In this document: piece by piece, positions 35,378-44,966 of the stretch
Layout of the letters: the number at the start of each line of letters is the position of its first letter
Position numbering within the stretch: the stretch's first letter is position 1
Source of the DNA: CAVRQM01 sp963756975
Lineage (GTDB): Bacteria; Pseudomonadota; Alphaproteobacteria; Acetobacterales; Acetobacteraceae
Direction: 5' to 3'
Assembly: GCA_963756975.1 (NCBI GenBank)
Contig: CAVWPS010000002.1
Span: forward strand, 1,364,001-1,428,000
Length of the DNA: 64,000 bases
The notes under the pieces: model-generated
Seen by the model: the letters and a program-made list of their open reading frames with translations, nothing else
Told to the model about the DNA's origin: nothing
Database searches by the model: none
Translations under genes and position numbers: made by a program

Positions 35378-37822
35378 TCAGCCCTCCACCGGCACGAGGG
35401 AGGCGAACTGGTTGGCGGTCTTCGGCGCCGACCGTTCCGTCCATGGGTCGCTCACGCTGGCGCACGACGCGTCCATCGCGGCGTCGAGGGCGGCGGCGAT
35501 CCCGTCGCTATCGTCCACCACGACCGCGCGCACGCGCTCGATCCCGACCCGCTCGATGAACGTGTGGGTCCGCTCCTTGTACTTGGCGTTCTCGCGGTAG
35601 TACTGGGTGAATCGGCCGGTCATCAGCATCACCGCGTCCTCGCCGTCGACGGTGCAGAGCACGTCGCCCTTGCGGACCGAGGAGCCGGCGGCGCCGCCGA
35701 CGTAGATTTCCCACTTGTCGCCGCCGATCGCGACCGCGCCGATGTCCTTGACCATGGCCTCCGAGCAGTTGCGCGGGCAACCGGCGGTGGCGAGCTTCAG
35801 CTTGCCCGGCGAATCGATCCCCCGAAACTTGCCCTCGATCTTCTTGGCCAGCCCCATGCTGTCGCCGAGCCCGAACCGGCAGAAATCCGTGCCGATGCAG
35901 CTTTTGCAGGTGCGGTAGCTTTTGCCCCACGCCCAGCCCGCCGGCATGTCGAGGTCGGCCCAGACCTTGGGCAAATCCTCCTTGGTGATGCCGACCAGGT
36001 CGATGCGCTGGCCGCCGGTGAGCTTGACCAGCGGCACGTTGTATTTCAGCGCCACCTGGGCGATCCGCATCAGATCCTGCGGCGTGGTGATGCCGCCGAC
36101 CATCTCGGGCACGACCGAGAACGTGCCGTCCTTCTGGATGTTCGCGTGCACGCGGTCGTTGATGAAGCGGGCGTCGCGCTCGTCCTCGTAACGGTCGTCC
36201 CACAGCGTGATCAGCAACGACGCGAGCGCCGGCTTGCTCACCGCGTCGGGCTTGGCGTCGAACGCGAGGGCGGCGAACACGCTGGAGACGGATCTGAGGT
36301 TCATCTCGCGGATCGCGCGAACCAGCTCCGGTTTGGCCATCGGGATGCACGGGACGTAGTAGTGGACCGACGGGTCGTCCTCGACCTCGCCGCCGCAGAA
36401 CCATTCGACGACCTCGGCGACCAGCGTCTTGCACGATCCGCAGCCCATGCCGGCGCGGGTCGCGGCCATCACCGCCTTCGCGCTGCGCTTGCCGCTTTCG
36501 ACGCAAGCGCCGATCGCGCCCTTGGTGACGCCGTTGCAGTTGCAGACCTGCGTCGTGGCCGGCATTTCGTCGAGCGTCACTTTCTGCGCCGGCGCGCCGA
36601 GGTCGAACAGCAGGCCGAGCCGCTCGTCCGGCAGCGGGCTGTCGCGATCGAACGCCTGCATCAGGTACGCGGCCTTGCTGATCTCGCCCATCAGGATGCC
36701 GCCGACCAGCCGGCCGTCGCGCACGATCAGCTTCTTGTAGATCCCGCGTTTGGGTTCGGTGAACTGGATGACCTCGTCGCGCTCCTCGGCGGGCTCCGTG
36801 ATGCCCATCGACGCGAGTTCGACGCCCATCACCTTCAGCTTCGTCGCGAGTTTGGAGCCGTGATAGGCCGCCGCGAGGTTGTGCTCCGTCACGTGCTCGG
36901 CGAACACCTTCGCTTGGTCCCACAGCGGTGCGACGAGGCCGTAAACCTTGCCGCGATGCTGCGCGCACTCGCCGACGACGTAGATGTCGGTGTCGTCGAC
37001 CGAGCGCATGTGGTTGTCGACCACGATCGCCCGCTCGACCGTGAGGCCGGCGCTGTGGCCGATCTCGGCGTTCGGTTTGATGCCGGCGGAAATCACCACC
37101 ATGTCGCAATCGAGCACGCTGCCGTCCTTGAATTTGAGGCCGGTCACCGCGTCGTCGCCCATGATTTCGGCGGTGGCTTTTTCGAGGTGGATGACGACGC
37201 CCATCCGCTCGAGCGTGGCGCGCAGGATGCGTCCGCCCGTCTCGTCGAGCTGCGCGTTCATCAGGTGCTTGCCGAGGTGGATGACATGCACCTCGCACCC
37301 ATGGTTCAGCAGCCCGCGCGCCGCCTCGAGCCCGAGCAGGCCGCCGCCGATGACCGCCGCGCGCTTGCTGCGCTTGGCGGTCGCCATGATGCCGTTGCAG
37401 TCGTCGATCGTGCGGAAGCCGAACACGCCGTCGCGCATCGTGCCGGCCGCGTCGTAGGTGCCCCGCATCGGCGGGATCAGCGCGCGGCTGCCGGTCGCGA
37501 TGAGCAGCTTGTCGTATTCGACCTTGATGCCGTTTTCGGCCAGCACCCGCCGCGACGCGCGGTCGATCGCGACCACGCGCGAGCCGGCGTGCAGGGTGAC
37601 GCCGTTCTCCCGATACCACGCGAGCGGATTGATGAAGATTTCGCTCGCATCCTGAATGCCGCTCAGGATGTTCGACAGCATGATGCGGTTGTAATTGCCG
37701 TACGGTTCGTCGCCGAACATCGTGATGTCGAACAGGTCGCCACCCCCGAGCGCCAGGACGTCCTCGACCGCGCGGGCGCCGGCCATGCCGTTCCCGATCA
37801 CCACCAACCGCCGCTTCGTCAT
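35378..37822 (-). CDS. nirB: Assimilatory NAD(P)H-nitrite reductase large subunit NirB
   Basis: This cytosolic enzyme of about 814 residues reduces nitrite to ammonium. Its order is FAD domain (VVIGNGMAGAR), NAD domain (VIGGGLLGLEAARGL), BFD-like [2Fe-2S] domain (CNCNG then GMGCGSCK), and sulfite/nitrite reductase domain with the siroheme and 4Fe-4S Cys (TCKSCIGTDFC and GCPRNCSEA). ATG 37822 with an AGGA site is preferred; GTG 37840 would add six residues. Confidence 0.96.
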   Translation of the reverse strand: MTKRRLVVIGNGMAGARAVEDVLALGGGDLFDITMFGDEPYGNYNRIMLSNILSGIQDASEIFINPLAWYRENGVTLHAGSRVVAIDRASRRVLAENGIKVEYDKLLIATGSRALIPPMRGTYDAAGTMRDGVFGFRTIDDCNGIMATAKRSKRAAVIGGGLLGLEAARGLLNHGCEVHVIHLGKHLMNAQLDETGGRILRATLERMGVVIHLEKATAEIMGDDAVTGLKFKDGSVLDCDMVVISAGIKPNAEIGHSAGLTVERAIVVDNHMRSVDDTDIYVVGECAQHRGKVYGLVAPLWDQAKVFAEHVTEHNLAAAYHGSKLATKLKVMGVELASMGITEPAEERDEVIQFTEPKRGIYKKLIVRDGRLVGGILMGEISKAAYLMQAFDRDSPLPDERLGLLFDLGAPAQKVTLDEMPATTQVCNCNGVTKGAIGACVESGKRSAKAVMAATRAGMGCGSCKTLVAEVVEWFCGGEVEDDPSVHYYVPCIPMAKPELVRAIREMNLRSVSSVFAALAFDAKPDAVSKPALASLLITLWDDRYEDERDARFINDRVHANIQKDGTFSVVPEMVGGITTPQDLMRIAQVALKYNVPLVKLTGGQRIDLVGITKEDLPKVWADLDMPAGWAWGKSYRTCKSCIGTDFCRFGLGDSMGLAKKIEGKFRGIDSPGKLKLATAGCPRNCSEAMVKDIGAVAIGGDKWEIYVGGAAGSSVRKGDVLCTVDGEDAVMLMTGRFTQYYRENAKYKERTHTFIERVGIERVRAVVVDDSDGIAAALDAAMDASCASVSDPWTERSAPKTANQFASLVPVEG

Positions 37823-37842
37823 GGCTTGATCCTGCTTCACGT

Positions 37843-38193
37843 TCAGATTTCGATGATGCCGAGATCGAGCACGACCGTGCCGGCGGCCCCCGCGATGCCC
37901 GCGCAGAACACCTCGATCCTCGTGTCGGGCTGAAGGTCTTCGACCACGGCGAGCGGCACGTGAACGCTGGCCTTGGCACCGACCGGGAAGATGCGCGCCG
38001 TCTTGCCGTCCTGCATCAGCGTGATCGCGACCAGCTCGCCGCCGGAGTTGCCGGCGCGCAAATAGATCAGCTGCGCGCGTTTGTCGGCCGGGACGACGTA
38101 GACGAGCGTCGGGTCGAGCAGCGCCGGACGGTCGAAGCCCGCCCCGGTGAAAGCATAAGCCCCGTTCAGGAAGCGTGGGGTGGAGTCGATCAT
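37843..38193 (-). CDS. Hypothetical protein of the nitrate assimilation operon
   Basis: This 116-residue protein sits between nasA (ATGA overlap) and nirB. It looks like a compact beta-rich domain (LDPTLVYVVPADKRAQLIYL, ELVAITLMQDGKTARIFPVG, ending VLDLGIIEI) with no signal peptide or metal motif. I do not recognise a family. Position suggests an accessory to nitrate or nitrite reductase, perhaps a sensor or assembly factor; that is inference. Confidence 0.78.
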   Translation of the reverse strand: MIDSTPRFLNGAYAFTGAGFDRPALLDPTLVYVVPADKRAQLIYLRAGNSGGELVAITLMQDGKTARIFPVGAKASVHVPLAVVEDLQPDTRIEVFCAGIAGAAGTVVLDLGIIEI

Positions 38194-40331
38194 GAAACCT
38201 CGGCTCGTTCTGTATTCGATGTGACGGCGGATGCAGCGGGTGCGGGCTCGACCCGTTCGGCCCGGACCGCGCACGCCTTGAACTCGGGAATCTTCGAGAT
38301 CGGGTCGAGCGCGGGATTGGTCAGCAGGTTGATCGTGGCACGGCCGCCCCAGTGGAACGGCGCGAACAGCACATCCATGCGGATGTCGCGGCTGAGCCGG
38401 GCGCGCACGAACGCGACGCCGCGGCGGGTGGTGAGGCGAACGGTGTCGCCGTCGGCGATCCGCAATCCGCGCGCGGTGTCGGGGTGGATTTCGACGAACG
38501 GATCGGGCTCGGCCGCGCACAAAGCGGGCACGCGGCGGGTCTGGGCACCGGTCTGGTAGTGCGCGAGCACGCGTCCGGTGGTCAGCACGTACGGGAATTC
38601 GCCGTCGGGCTGCTCGGCGGGGCCGTTGTAGCGCACGGGATGGAAGACGGCGCGGCCATCGGCGGTGGCGAAGCGATCCAGGAACAGCCGCGGCGTGCCG
38701 GGGTGCTCGCCGGCCGGGCAGGGCCAGAACACGCCGTCCTCGGCCTCGATCCGGTCGTAGCTGATCCCGGCATAGTCGGCCGCACCGCCGGCGCTGGCCC
38801 GCCGCAACTCCGCGAACACGTCGCGCGGTTCGACGTCGAACGCGGCCGTGCTGCCGAGACGCGCGGCCAGCCCGTGCAGGATTTCGGTGTCGGTCCTGAC
38901 CCCCGGCGGCGGCTCGACCGCGCGGCGGCGCAGCAGCACGCGGCCTTCGAGGTTGGTCATCGTGCCCTCCTCCTCCGCCCACTGCGTGACCGGCAGCACG
39001 ACGTCGGCGCGGCGCGCGGTCTCCGACAGGAACATGTCGGCCACCACCAGAAGATCGAGTTTCCCGAGACCGCGCGCGACCCGCCGCGAGTCGGGCGCGG
39101 ACACGACGATATTGGACGCCATGACGAACATGCCGCGCACGCCGTCGCCCATCGCGTCGAGCAGTTCGACCGCGCTCAGCCCCGGCTTCGGCAGGCTGTC
39201 CGGGTCGACGCCCCACACCTCGGCCACGGCCGCGCGATGCGCGGGGTCGGCCAGTTTGCGGTAACCGGGCAGCTGGTCCGCCTTCTGGCCGTGCTCGCGA
39301 CCGCCCTGTCCGTTACCCTGCCCGGTGAGGCAGCCGTAGCCGCACGACACCTTGCCGGCTTTGCCGAGTGCGAGCAGCAGGTTGATGAACGCCTGCACGT
39401 TGTCGGTGCCGTTGCTCTGCTGCTCCGTGCCGCGCGCGGACAGCACCATCGCGGTCGCCGCCTCGCCCATGATGTGAGCGGCCCGCTCGATCTGCGACGC
39501 CGGCACGCCGGTGATGCGCTCCACCCGGTCGGGCCAGAACGAGGCGCAGATCCGGCGCACCGCCTGAAAGCCGTTGGTGCGCGTCTTGATGAACGCCTCG
39601 TCGACCAGCCGGTCGCGCACCGCGACATGCAGCAGCCCGTTGGCCAGCGCCGCGTCGGTCCCGGGCGTGAGCTGCAGGTGCAGATGGGCGAGCTTCGCGG
39701 TGTCGGATCGGCGCGGATCGGCCACGATCAGCGTGCCGCCACGGCGGCGCTGCGCGTCGAAATACTGCATGATCGGCGGCATGGTCTCGGCCGGGTTGCC
39801 GCCGGCCAGCAGGATCGCCTCCGCACCCGGAATGTCGGACAGCGGGAACGGCAGCCCCCGGTCCAGGCCGAACGCGCGCAGGTTTCCGTTGGCACCGGAG
39901 CCCATGCAGAAGCGCCCGTTGTAGTCGATGTTGGCGGTGCCGAGCGCCACCCGGGCGAACTTGCCGAGCAGGTACGCCTTCTCGTTCGTCAGCCCGCCGC
40001 CGCCGAACACGCCGACCGCGTCGCGGCCGTGCGCGGCCTGGATGCGGCGGAACCCCGTCGCGACCCGGTCCAGCGCCTCCTCGAATCCGGCGGGGCGAAG
40101 CTCACCGTCCTTGGTGTCGCGGATCAACGCCGTCGTCAGCCGGTCCGGCGATGTGAGCAGCGAGGCGGCGGTCCACCCTTTCTTGCAGAGGCCACCCTTG
40201 TTGGTCGGGAAGTCGCGCGCGCCCACCGTCCATCCCGCGCCGTCACGGGTCAGCGTCATGCCGCATTGCAGGGCACAATACGGGCAATGCGTGTCCGTCG
40301 AGGCCAGAACGTGTGCAGTCGTGTCAACCAC
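38190..40331 (-). CDS. nasA: Assimilatory nitrate reductase catalytic subunit
   Basis: This 713-residue molybdopterin enzyme reduces nitrate to nitrite in the cytosol. The N-terminal 4Fe-4S ligands are C16, C19, C23 and C49 (HCPYCALQCG and GGLCKKG), followed by the Mo-bisMGD domains and the C-terminal dinucleotide-binding domain (ATINLLTNPALDPISKIPEFK). There is no Tat signal. It lacks the C-terminal [2Fe-2S] BFD-like domain of longer NasA forms. Start is GTG 40331. Confidence 0.94.
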   Translation of the reverse strand: MVDTTAHVLASTDTHCPYCALQCGMTLTRDGAGWTVGARDFPTNKGGLCKKGWTAASLLTSPDRLTTALIRDTKDGELRPAGFEEALDRVATGFRRIQAAHGRDAVGVFGGGGLTNEKAYLLGKFARVALGTANIDYNGRFCMGSGANGNLRAFGLDRGLPFPLSDIPGAEAILLAGGNPAETMPPIMQYFDAQRRRGGTLIVADPRRSDTAKLAHLHLQLTPGTDAALANGLLHVAVRDRLVDEAFIKTRTNGFQAVRRICASFWPDRVERITGVPASQIERAAHIMGEAATAMVLSARGTEQQSNGTDNVQAFINLLLALGKAGKVSCGYGCLTGQGNGQGGREHGQKADQLPGYRKLADPAHRAAVAEVWGVDPDSLPKPGLSAVELLDAMGDGVRGMFVMASNIVVSAPDSRRVARGLGKLDLLVVADMFLSETARRADVVLPVTQWAEEEGTMTNLEGRVLLRRRAVEPPPGVRTDTEILHGLAARLGSTAAFDVEPRDVFAELRRASAGGAADYAGISYDRIEAEDGVFWPCPAGEHPGTPRLFLDRFATADGRAVFHPVRYNGPAEQPDGEFPYVLTTGRVLAHYQTGAQTRRVPALCAAEPDPFVEIHPDTARGLRIADGDTVRLTTRRGVAFVRARLSRDIRMDVLFAPFHWGGRATINLLTNPALDPISKIPEFKACAVRAERVEPAPAASAVTSNTERAEVS

Positions 40332-40403
40332 GGTGCCACGCCGCCCAGAATCCGGGCATCGGTCGTCGGCGCACGGCCGGCCGCTTCGCTTCGATGCAGC
40401 GGC

Positions 40404-41654
40404 TCAATCTGCCGCGAGCCCCTCGCCCGGCAAAAGCGCGCGGTCGGCTCTGGCGTGGGCCCGGCCCCAGCGCCCGACCCAGGTGCGGGTCCATTTGCGC
40501 TGGAACACCAGCAGGCTCCCGAGCACGATCGCGGAGAACGCGGCGTAGAACAGGAACCCCCAGGCGAACGTGCCGGTCCAGGTCTTCGAGAGGCCCATGG
40601 CGTTCGGCAAGATCGCCCCGCCGAGCGCCCCGATCTCGCCGATCATGGAGCCGGCGACGGCGGTGCTGTTCGGCCAGCGCAACGGGACGAGCTGGAACAG
40701 CGCGCCGTTGCCGGCACCGAGGGCGGCGAAGCAGGCCATGAACAGGATGGTCGTCAGAACCAGCGACGGTTGCGCCGTCAGCAGGGTGAACGTGCCGACC
40801 AGCGCGAGCAGCACCACCGAGAGCGCCGCGATGCCGCCGACCCGGTCCGCCCAGTAGCCGCCGACCGCGCGGATGCCGGACCCCATGATCGCGGCGAGCA
40901 TCGTGAGCCACGACGCCTCGACCTTGGTGACCCCGAATTCGCTGTAGAAAAACGATGGCAGGAAGGTGGACAGCCCGATGAAGCCGCCGAACGTGACGAC
41001 GTAGACGAGGCTGAACGCCCAGCCATCCGGCTCCCGCAGCGGGGCCAGATGCTCGCGCAGGCTCTGGTGCTGAACGTCGGGCGGCTCCTTGGCCATGACG
41101 ATCATGACCGCGAGCGGGATCAGCATCGCGACCGCCGTCCAGCCGTAGACGGCGTGCCAGCCGTACGCCTGTGCCACCGGCGGCGCGATCAGCAGCGCCA
41201 CGACGGTGCCGACGTTGCCGGCCCCGGCGATCCCCATGGCGAACCCCTTATGCTCGCGCGGGAACCAGCCGGCACCGAGCGACAGCGCGACCCCGAACGA
41301 CGCCCCGGCGATGCCGAGCAGCACGCCCATCGCGAGCACGTCGTCGAAGGTCGAGACGAACAGCCAGCCGTACAGCATGGCCAGGATGATCAGCGCCATC
41401 TCGAGGATCGCCGCGTTCTTGCGGCCGATGTACTGGGACAGCAGGCCGAGCGGGAACCGCATCAGCGCCCCGGCCAGCGTCGGGACCGACACCATCAACG
41501 CGGTGCGTGCCGGCGTGAGGTTGAAGCTCTGGGTGAGGAACGGCCCCATGGCACCGTTGAGCACCCACACCGAGAAGCAGAAGTCGAAGTAGAGGAACGC
41601 CGCGAACAAGGTCGGCGGATGGCCGGATCTCAGGATCTGCCGGATACTCGCCAT
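40404..41654 (-). CDS. narK: Nitrate/nitrite transporter, NarK/NasA MFS type
   Basis: This 416-residue major facilitator has the nitrate signature in both halves: GAGNVGT in GIAGAGNVGTVVAL and GAGNGALFQLVP. It has twelve likely membrane segments and imports nitrate for the reductases downstream. It is the first gene of the operon, with a sigma-54 promoter about 57 bases before its ATG. Confidence 0.95.
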   Translation of the reverse strand: MASIRQILRSGHPPTLFAAFLYFDFCFSVWVLNGAMGPFLTQSFNLTPARTALMVSVPTLAGALMRFPLGLLSQYIGRKNAAILEMALIILAMLYGWLFVSTFDDVLAMGVLLGIAGASFGVALSLGAGWFPREHKGFAMGIAGAGNVGTVVALLIAPPVAQAYGWHAVYGWTAVAMLIPLAVMIVMAKEPPDVQHQSLREHLAPLREPDGWAFSLVYVVTFGGFIGLSTFLPSFFYSEFGVTKVEASWLTMLAAIMGSGIRAVGGYWADRVGGIAALSVVLLALVGTFTLLTAQPSLVLTTILFMACFAALGAGNGALFQLVPLRWPNSTAVAGSMIGEIGALGGAILPNAMGLSKTWTGTFAWGFLFYAAFSAIVLGSLLVFQRKWTRTWVGRWGRAHARADRALLPGEGLAAD

Positions 41655-41710
41655 GCCCGCCCGCCTTCTCGCTCATGGCCGGGACGCGCCCCGGCCAGAT
41701 CGGTCGCGAC

Positions 41711-41725
41711 GCAAAGTCCATGCCA
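41711..41725 (-). promoter_or_regulatory. Sigma-54 (-24/-12) promoter of the nitrate operon
   Basis: On the minus strand TGGCATGGACTTTGC has GG and GC separated by exactly ten bases, with TTGC at -12, matching the RpoN consensus TGGCAC-N5-TTGC. Transcription would begin about 12 bases further, giving a leader of roughly 45 bases to narK. RpoN with NtrC commonly controls nitrate assimilation, so position and pattern agree. I found no clear paired NtrC site. Confidence 0.75.
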
Positions 41726-41757
41726 AGTGGTGGTGCGGTGCAGCATGCCGAAACGGA

Positions 41758-41785
41758 AACGGCCGTCCCAACCGGGACGGCCGTT
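41758..41785 (-). terminator. Rho-independent terminator of ahcY
   Basis: AACGGCCGTCCC (41758-41769) pairs with GGGACGGCCGTT (41774-41785) over a four-base loop, a perfect twelve-pair stem. On the minus strand it is followed by the T-rich TCCGTTTCGG tract. It lies 26 bases after the ahcY stop and insulates the nitrate operon. Confidence 0.82.
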
Positions 41786-41810
41786 CGGGCGTCGGGCGGG
41801 TCGCCGGGCC

Positions 41811-43154
<1,344 letters not shown>

Positions 43155-43184
43155 GGGAAATTCCTTTGGCGGGTCTGGCATCAC

Positions 43185-43204
43185 ATATAAGGATGTCTTG
43201 ATAT
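43185..43204. promoter_or_regulatory. Putative SahR/ArsR-family operator upstream of ahcY
   Basis: ATATAAGGATGTCTTGATAT is an imperfect 20-base palindrome (ATAT arms, central GAYRTC) in an AT-rich island of otherwise GC-rich DNA. ArsR-family regulators bind such sites; SahR, an ArsR-family repressor, controls ahcY and methionine-cycle genes in many proteobacteria. A weak -35 (TTGCTA) lies just upstream, so the operator would overlap the promoter. The regulator assignment is inference; no sahR gene is in the window. Confidence 0.5.
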
Positions 43205-43291
43205 TAGCAATCGCGCTTTTCCCCGGACCTGCCGGATTGGCTTTGGCGACGATGTTTGGTGAGGTGCTCCCGTCAAAAGGAGGATACCGAC

Positions 43292-44923
43292 ATGAACCGA
43301 TTGCATGTGACGCTGCTGAGCGCGACGGCGCTGTCGCTGTGCCTGGGCAATGCCGTATCGGCGCAGACGCTCGGTCCGCTGGTGCCGGTCGCGAGCCACA
43401 CGATCTTCGCCGACTGCACGGCCGACAATCTGGCGTCGCAGCCGGGCACGAATTTCGCCAACTCCGAGATCGAGCCGAACATCGCGGCCAACCCGGCCGT
43501 CAAGGGCGAACTGCTGATCGGCGTGCAGCAGGATCGCTGGAACGACGGCGGCGCGCGGGGCCTGCGCGGCGCGCTGAGCGGCAACGGCGGCGCGCAATGG
43601 CTGGTCAGCGTGCCAACCGGCGTGTCGTCGTGCACCGGGGGGAAGTATCCCCGCTCGACCGATGCCTGGGTGACCTATCAGCCGGACGGGACGGCGTACT
43701 TCTTCTCGCTGGCGTTCGTCGAACTGACCGATCCGAACGCCAACGGCCCCGACGCGATGCTGGTCAGCCGCTCGTCGGACGGCGGCCTGACCTGGGGCCG
43801 GCCGAAAGCGCTGATCACCGAGACCAACCCGCTCTATTTCGACGACAAGAACAGCATCACGGCCGACCCGTACAAGAACGGCTACGTCTACGCCGTCTGG
43901 GACCGTCTCGCCGGGCCGCCGTCGGCGTTCATCGCGCCGGGCGGCAGCGACGAGAACGCGGCCAGCACCACAGCCGCCGCAGCCGCCGTAGCGCATGACG
44001 GCATGGCCCGCGCCCGCGCCCATCTCGCGCTGAACCGCGCGATCGCCGCCGGCCAGGTGCCGGCATCCGCCGTGCCGGACACGTTCGGCCCGACCTACTA
44101 CTCCCGCACCACCGACGGCGGGAAGAACTGGCAGCTCGCCGCGCCGATCTACGATCCGGGCCGGGGCGCCCAGACGATCGGCAACATCATCCAGGTGCTG
44201 CCGAACGGCGACGTGCTCGATTTCTTCGAGAACATCAGCAACCAGGGCGTGCTCGACATCGGCTACGTCCGCTCGACCGACCACGGCTTCTCGTTCGAGA
44301 CGCACCAGCACGTGGTCGCGACCATGAACGGGGTGGGCGCGGTCGCACCGCAGACGCACACGCCGCTGCGCGACGCCAACATCCTGTTCAGCGTCTCGGT
44401 GGCGCCGGTCACCGGCCGGATCGCGATCACGTTCCAGGACACGCGGCTCGACCCGAAGAACGTCGTCAACAGCGTCTTCTTCACGGAATCGACCGATAAC
44501 GGAAAAACCTTCTCCGACCCGGCACGGATCGACCAGACGCCGTTCAACAAGGACCGCCTGCTGCGTCAGGCGTTCAACCCGACCATCGTCGCCGCGGCCG
44601 ACGGCACGCTGGTCGCGACCTACTACGATTTCCGCAACGATACCGGGACGGTCGCCGGGCAGGATCCGACCGACGTCTGGGCGGTGAGCTGCAAGCCGGC
44701 GCCGAAGCAGACCTGTGCGGACCCCGCCGGCTGGCGGCACGAACTGCGGCTGACCCCGCGCTCGTTCAACATCGACAATGCGCCGCTGACGACCGCCGGG
44801 CTGTTCCTCGGCGACTATTTCGGTTTGGCGACGCAGGGCACGACCGTCTACCCGGCGTTCACGACGGCCACCGGCCCGGGCCGGACGACGCTGTGGAGCC
44901 GGGCGATCAACCTGGCGCCGTGA
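43292..44923 (+). CDS. Secreted BNR/Asp-box repeat protein (sialidase-like fold)
   Basis: This 543-residue exported protein has a signal peptide ending AVSAQ (about residue 24) and a beta-propeller-like body with Asp-box repeats: SSDGGLTW, TTDGGKNW, STDHGFSF and STDNGKTF. Such propellers include sialidases and glycosidases, but I do not see the full sialidase Arg triad, so enzyme activity is uncertain. It has a strong AAAGGAGG ribosome site and its own hairpin terminator, so it stands alone. Confidence 0.8.
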   Translation: MNRLHVTLLSATALSLCLGNAVSAQTLGPLVPVASHTIFADCTADNLASQPGTNFANSEIEPNIAANPAVKGELLIGVQQDRWNDGGARGLRGALSGNGGAQWLVSVPTGVSSCTGGKYPRSTDAWVTYQPDGTAYFFSLAFVELTDPNANGPDAMLVSRSSDGGLTWGRPKALITETNPLYFDDKNSITADPYKNGYVYAVWDRLAGPPSAFIAPGGSDENAASTTAAAAAVAHDGMARARAHLALNRAIAAGQVPASAVPDTFGPTYYSRTTDGGKNWQLAAPIYDPGRGAQTIGNIIQVLPNGDVLDFFENISNQGVLDIGYVRSTDHGFSFETHQHVVATMNGVGAVAPQTHTPLRDANILFSVSVAPVTGRIAITFQDTRLDPKNVVNSVFFTESTDNGKTFSDPARIDQTPFNKDRLLRQAFNPTIVAAADGTLVATYYDFRNDTGTVAGQDPTDVWAVSCKPAPKQTCADPAGWRHELRLTPRSFNIDNAPLTTAGLFLGDYFGLATQGTTVYPAFTTATGPGRTTLWSRAINLAP

Positions 44924-44929
44924 TGCGAC

Positions 44930-44961
44930 GACGGGAGCGAGGGCGGACCCTCGCTCCCGTC
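44930..44961. terminator. Bidirectional hairpin between convergent genes
   Basis: GACGGGAGCGAGGG (44930-44943) pairs with CCCTCGCTCCCGTC (44948-44961) over a four-base loop, a perfect 14-pair stem. It lies between the stops of the BNR gene (44923) and the aldolase gene (44967). No long T-run follows, but size and place suggest a shared transcription stop. Confidence 0.65.
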
Positions 44962-44966
44962 CGGGG

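Noticed and set aside
43155..43291. SAH or SAM riboswitch upstream of ahcY
   Set aside because: The leader lacks the conserved core of these riboswitches; the palindrome fits a protein operator better.
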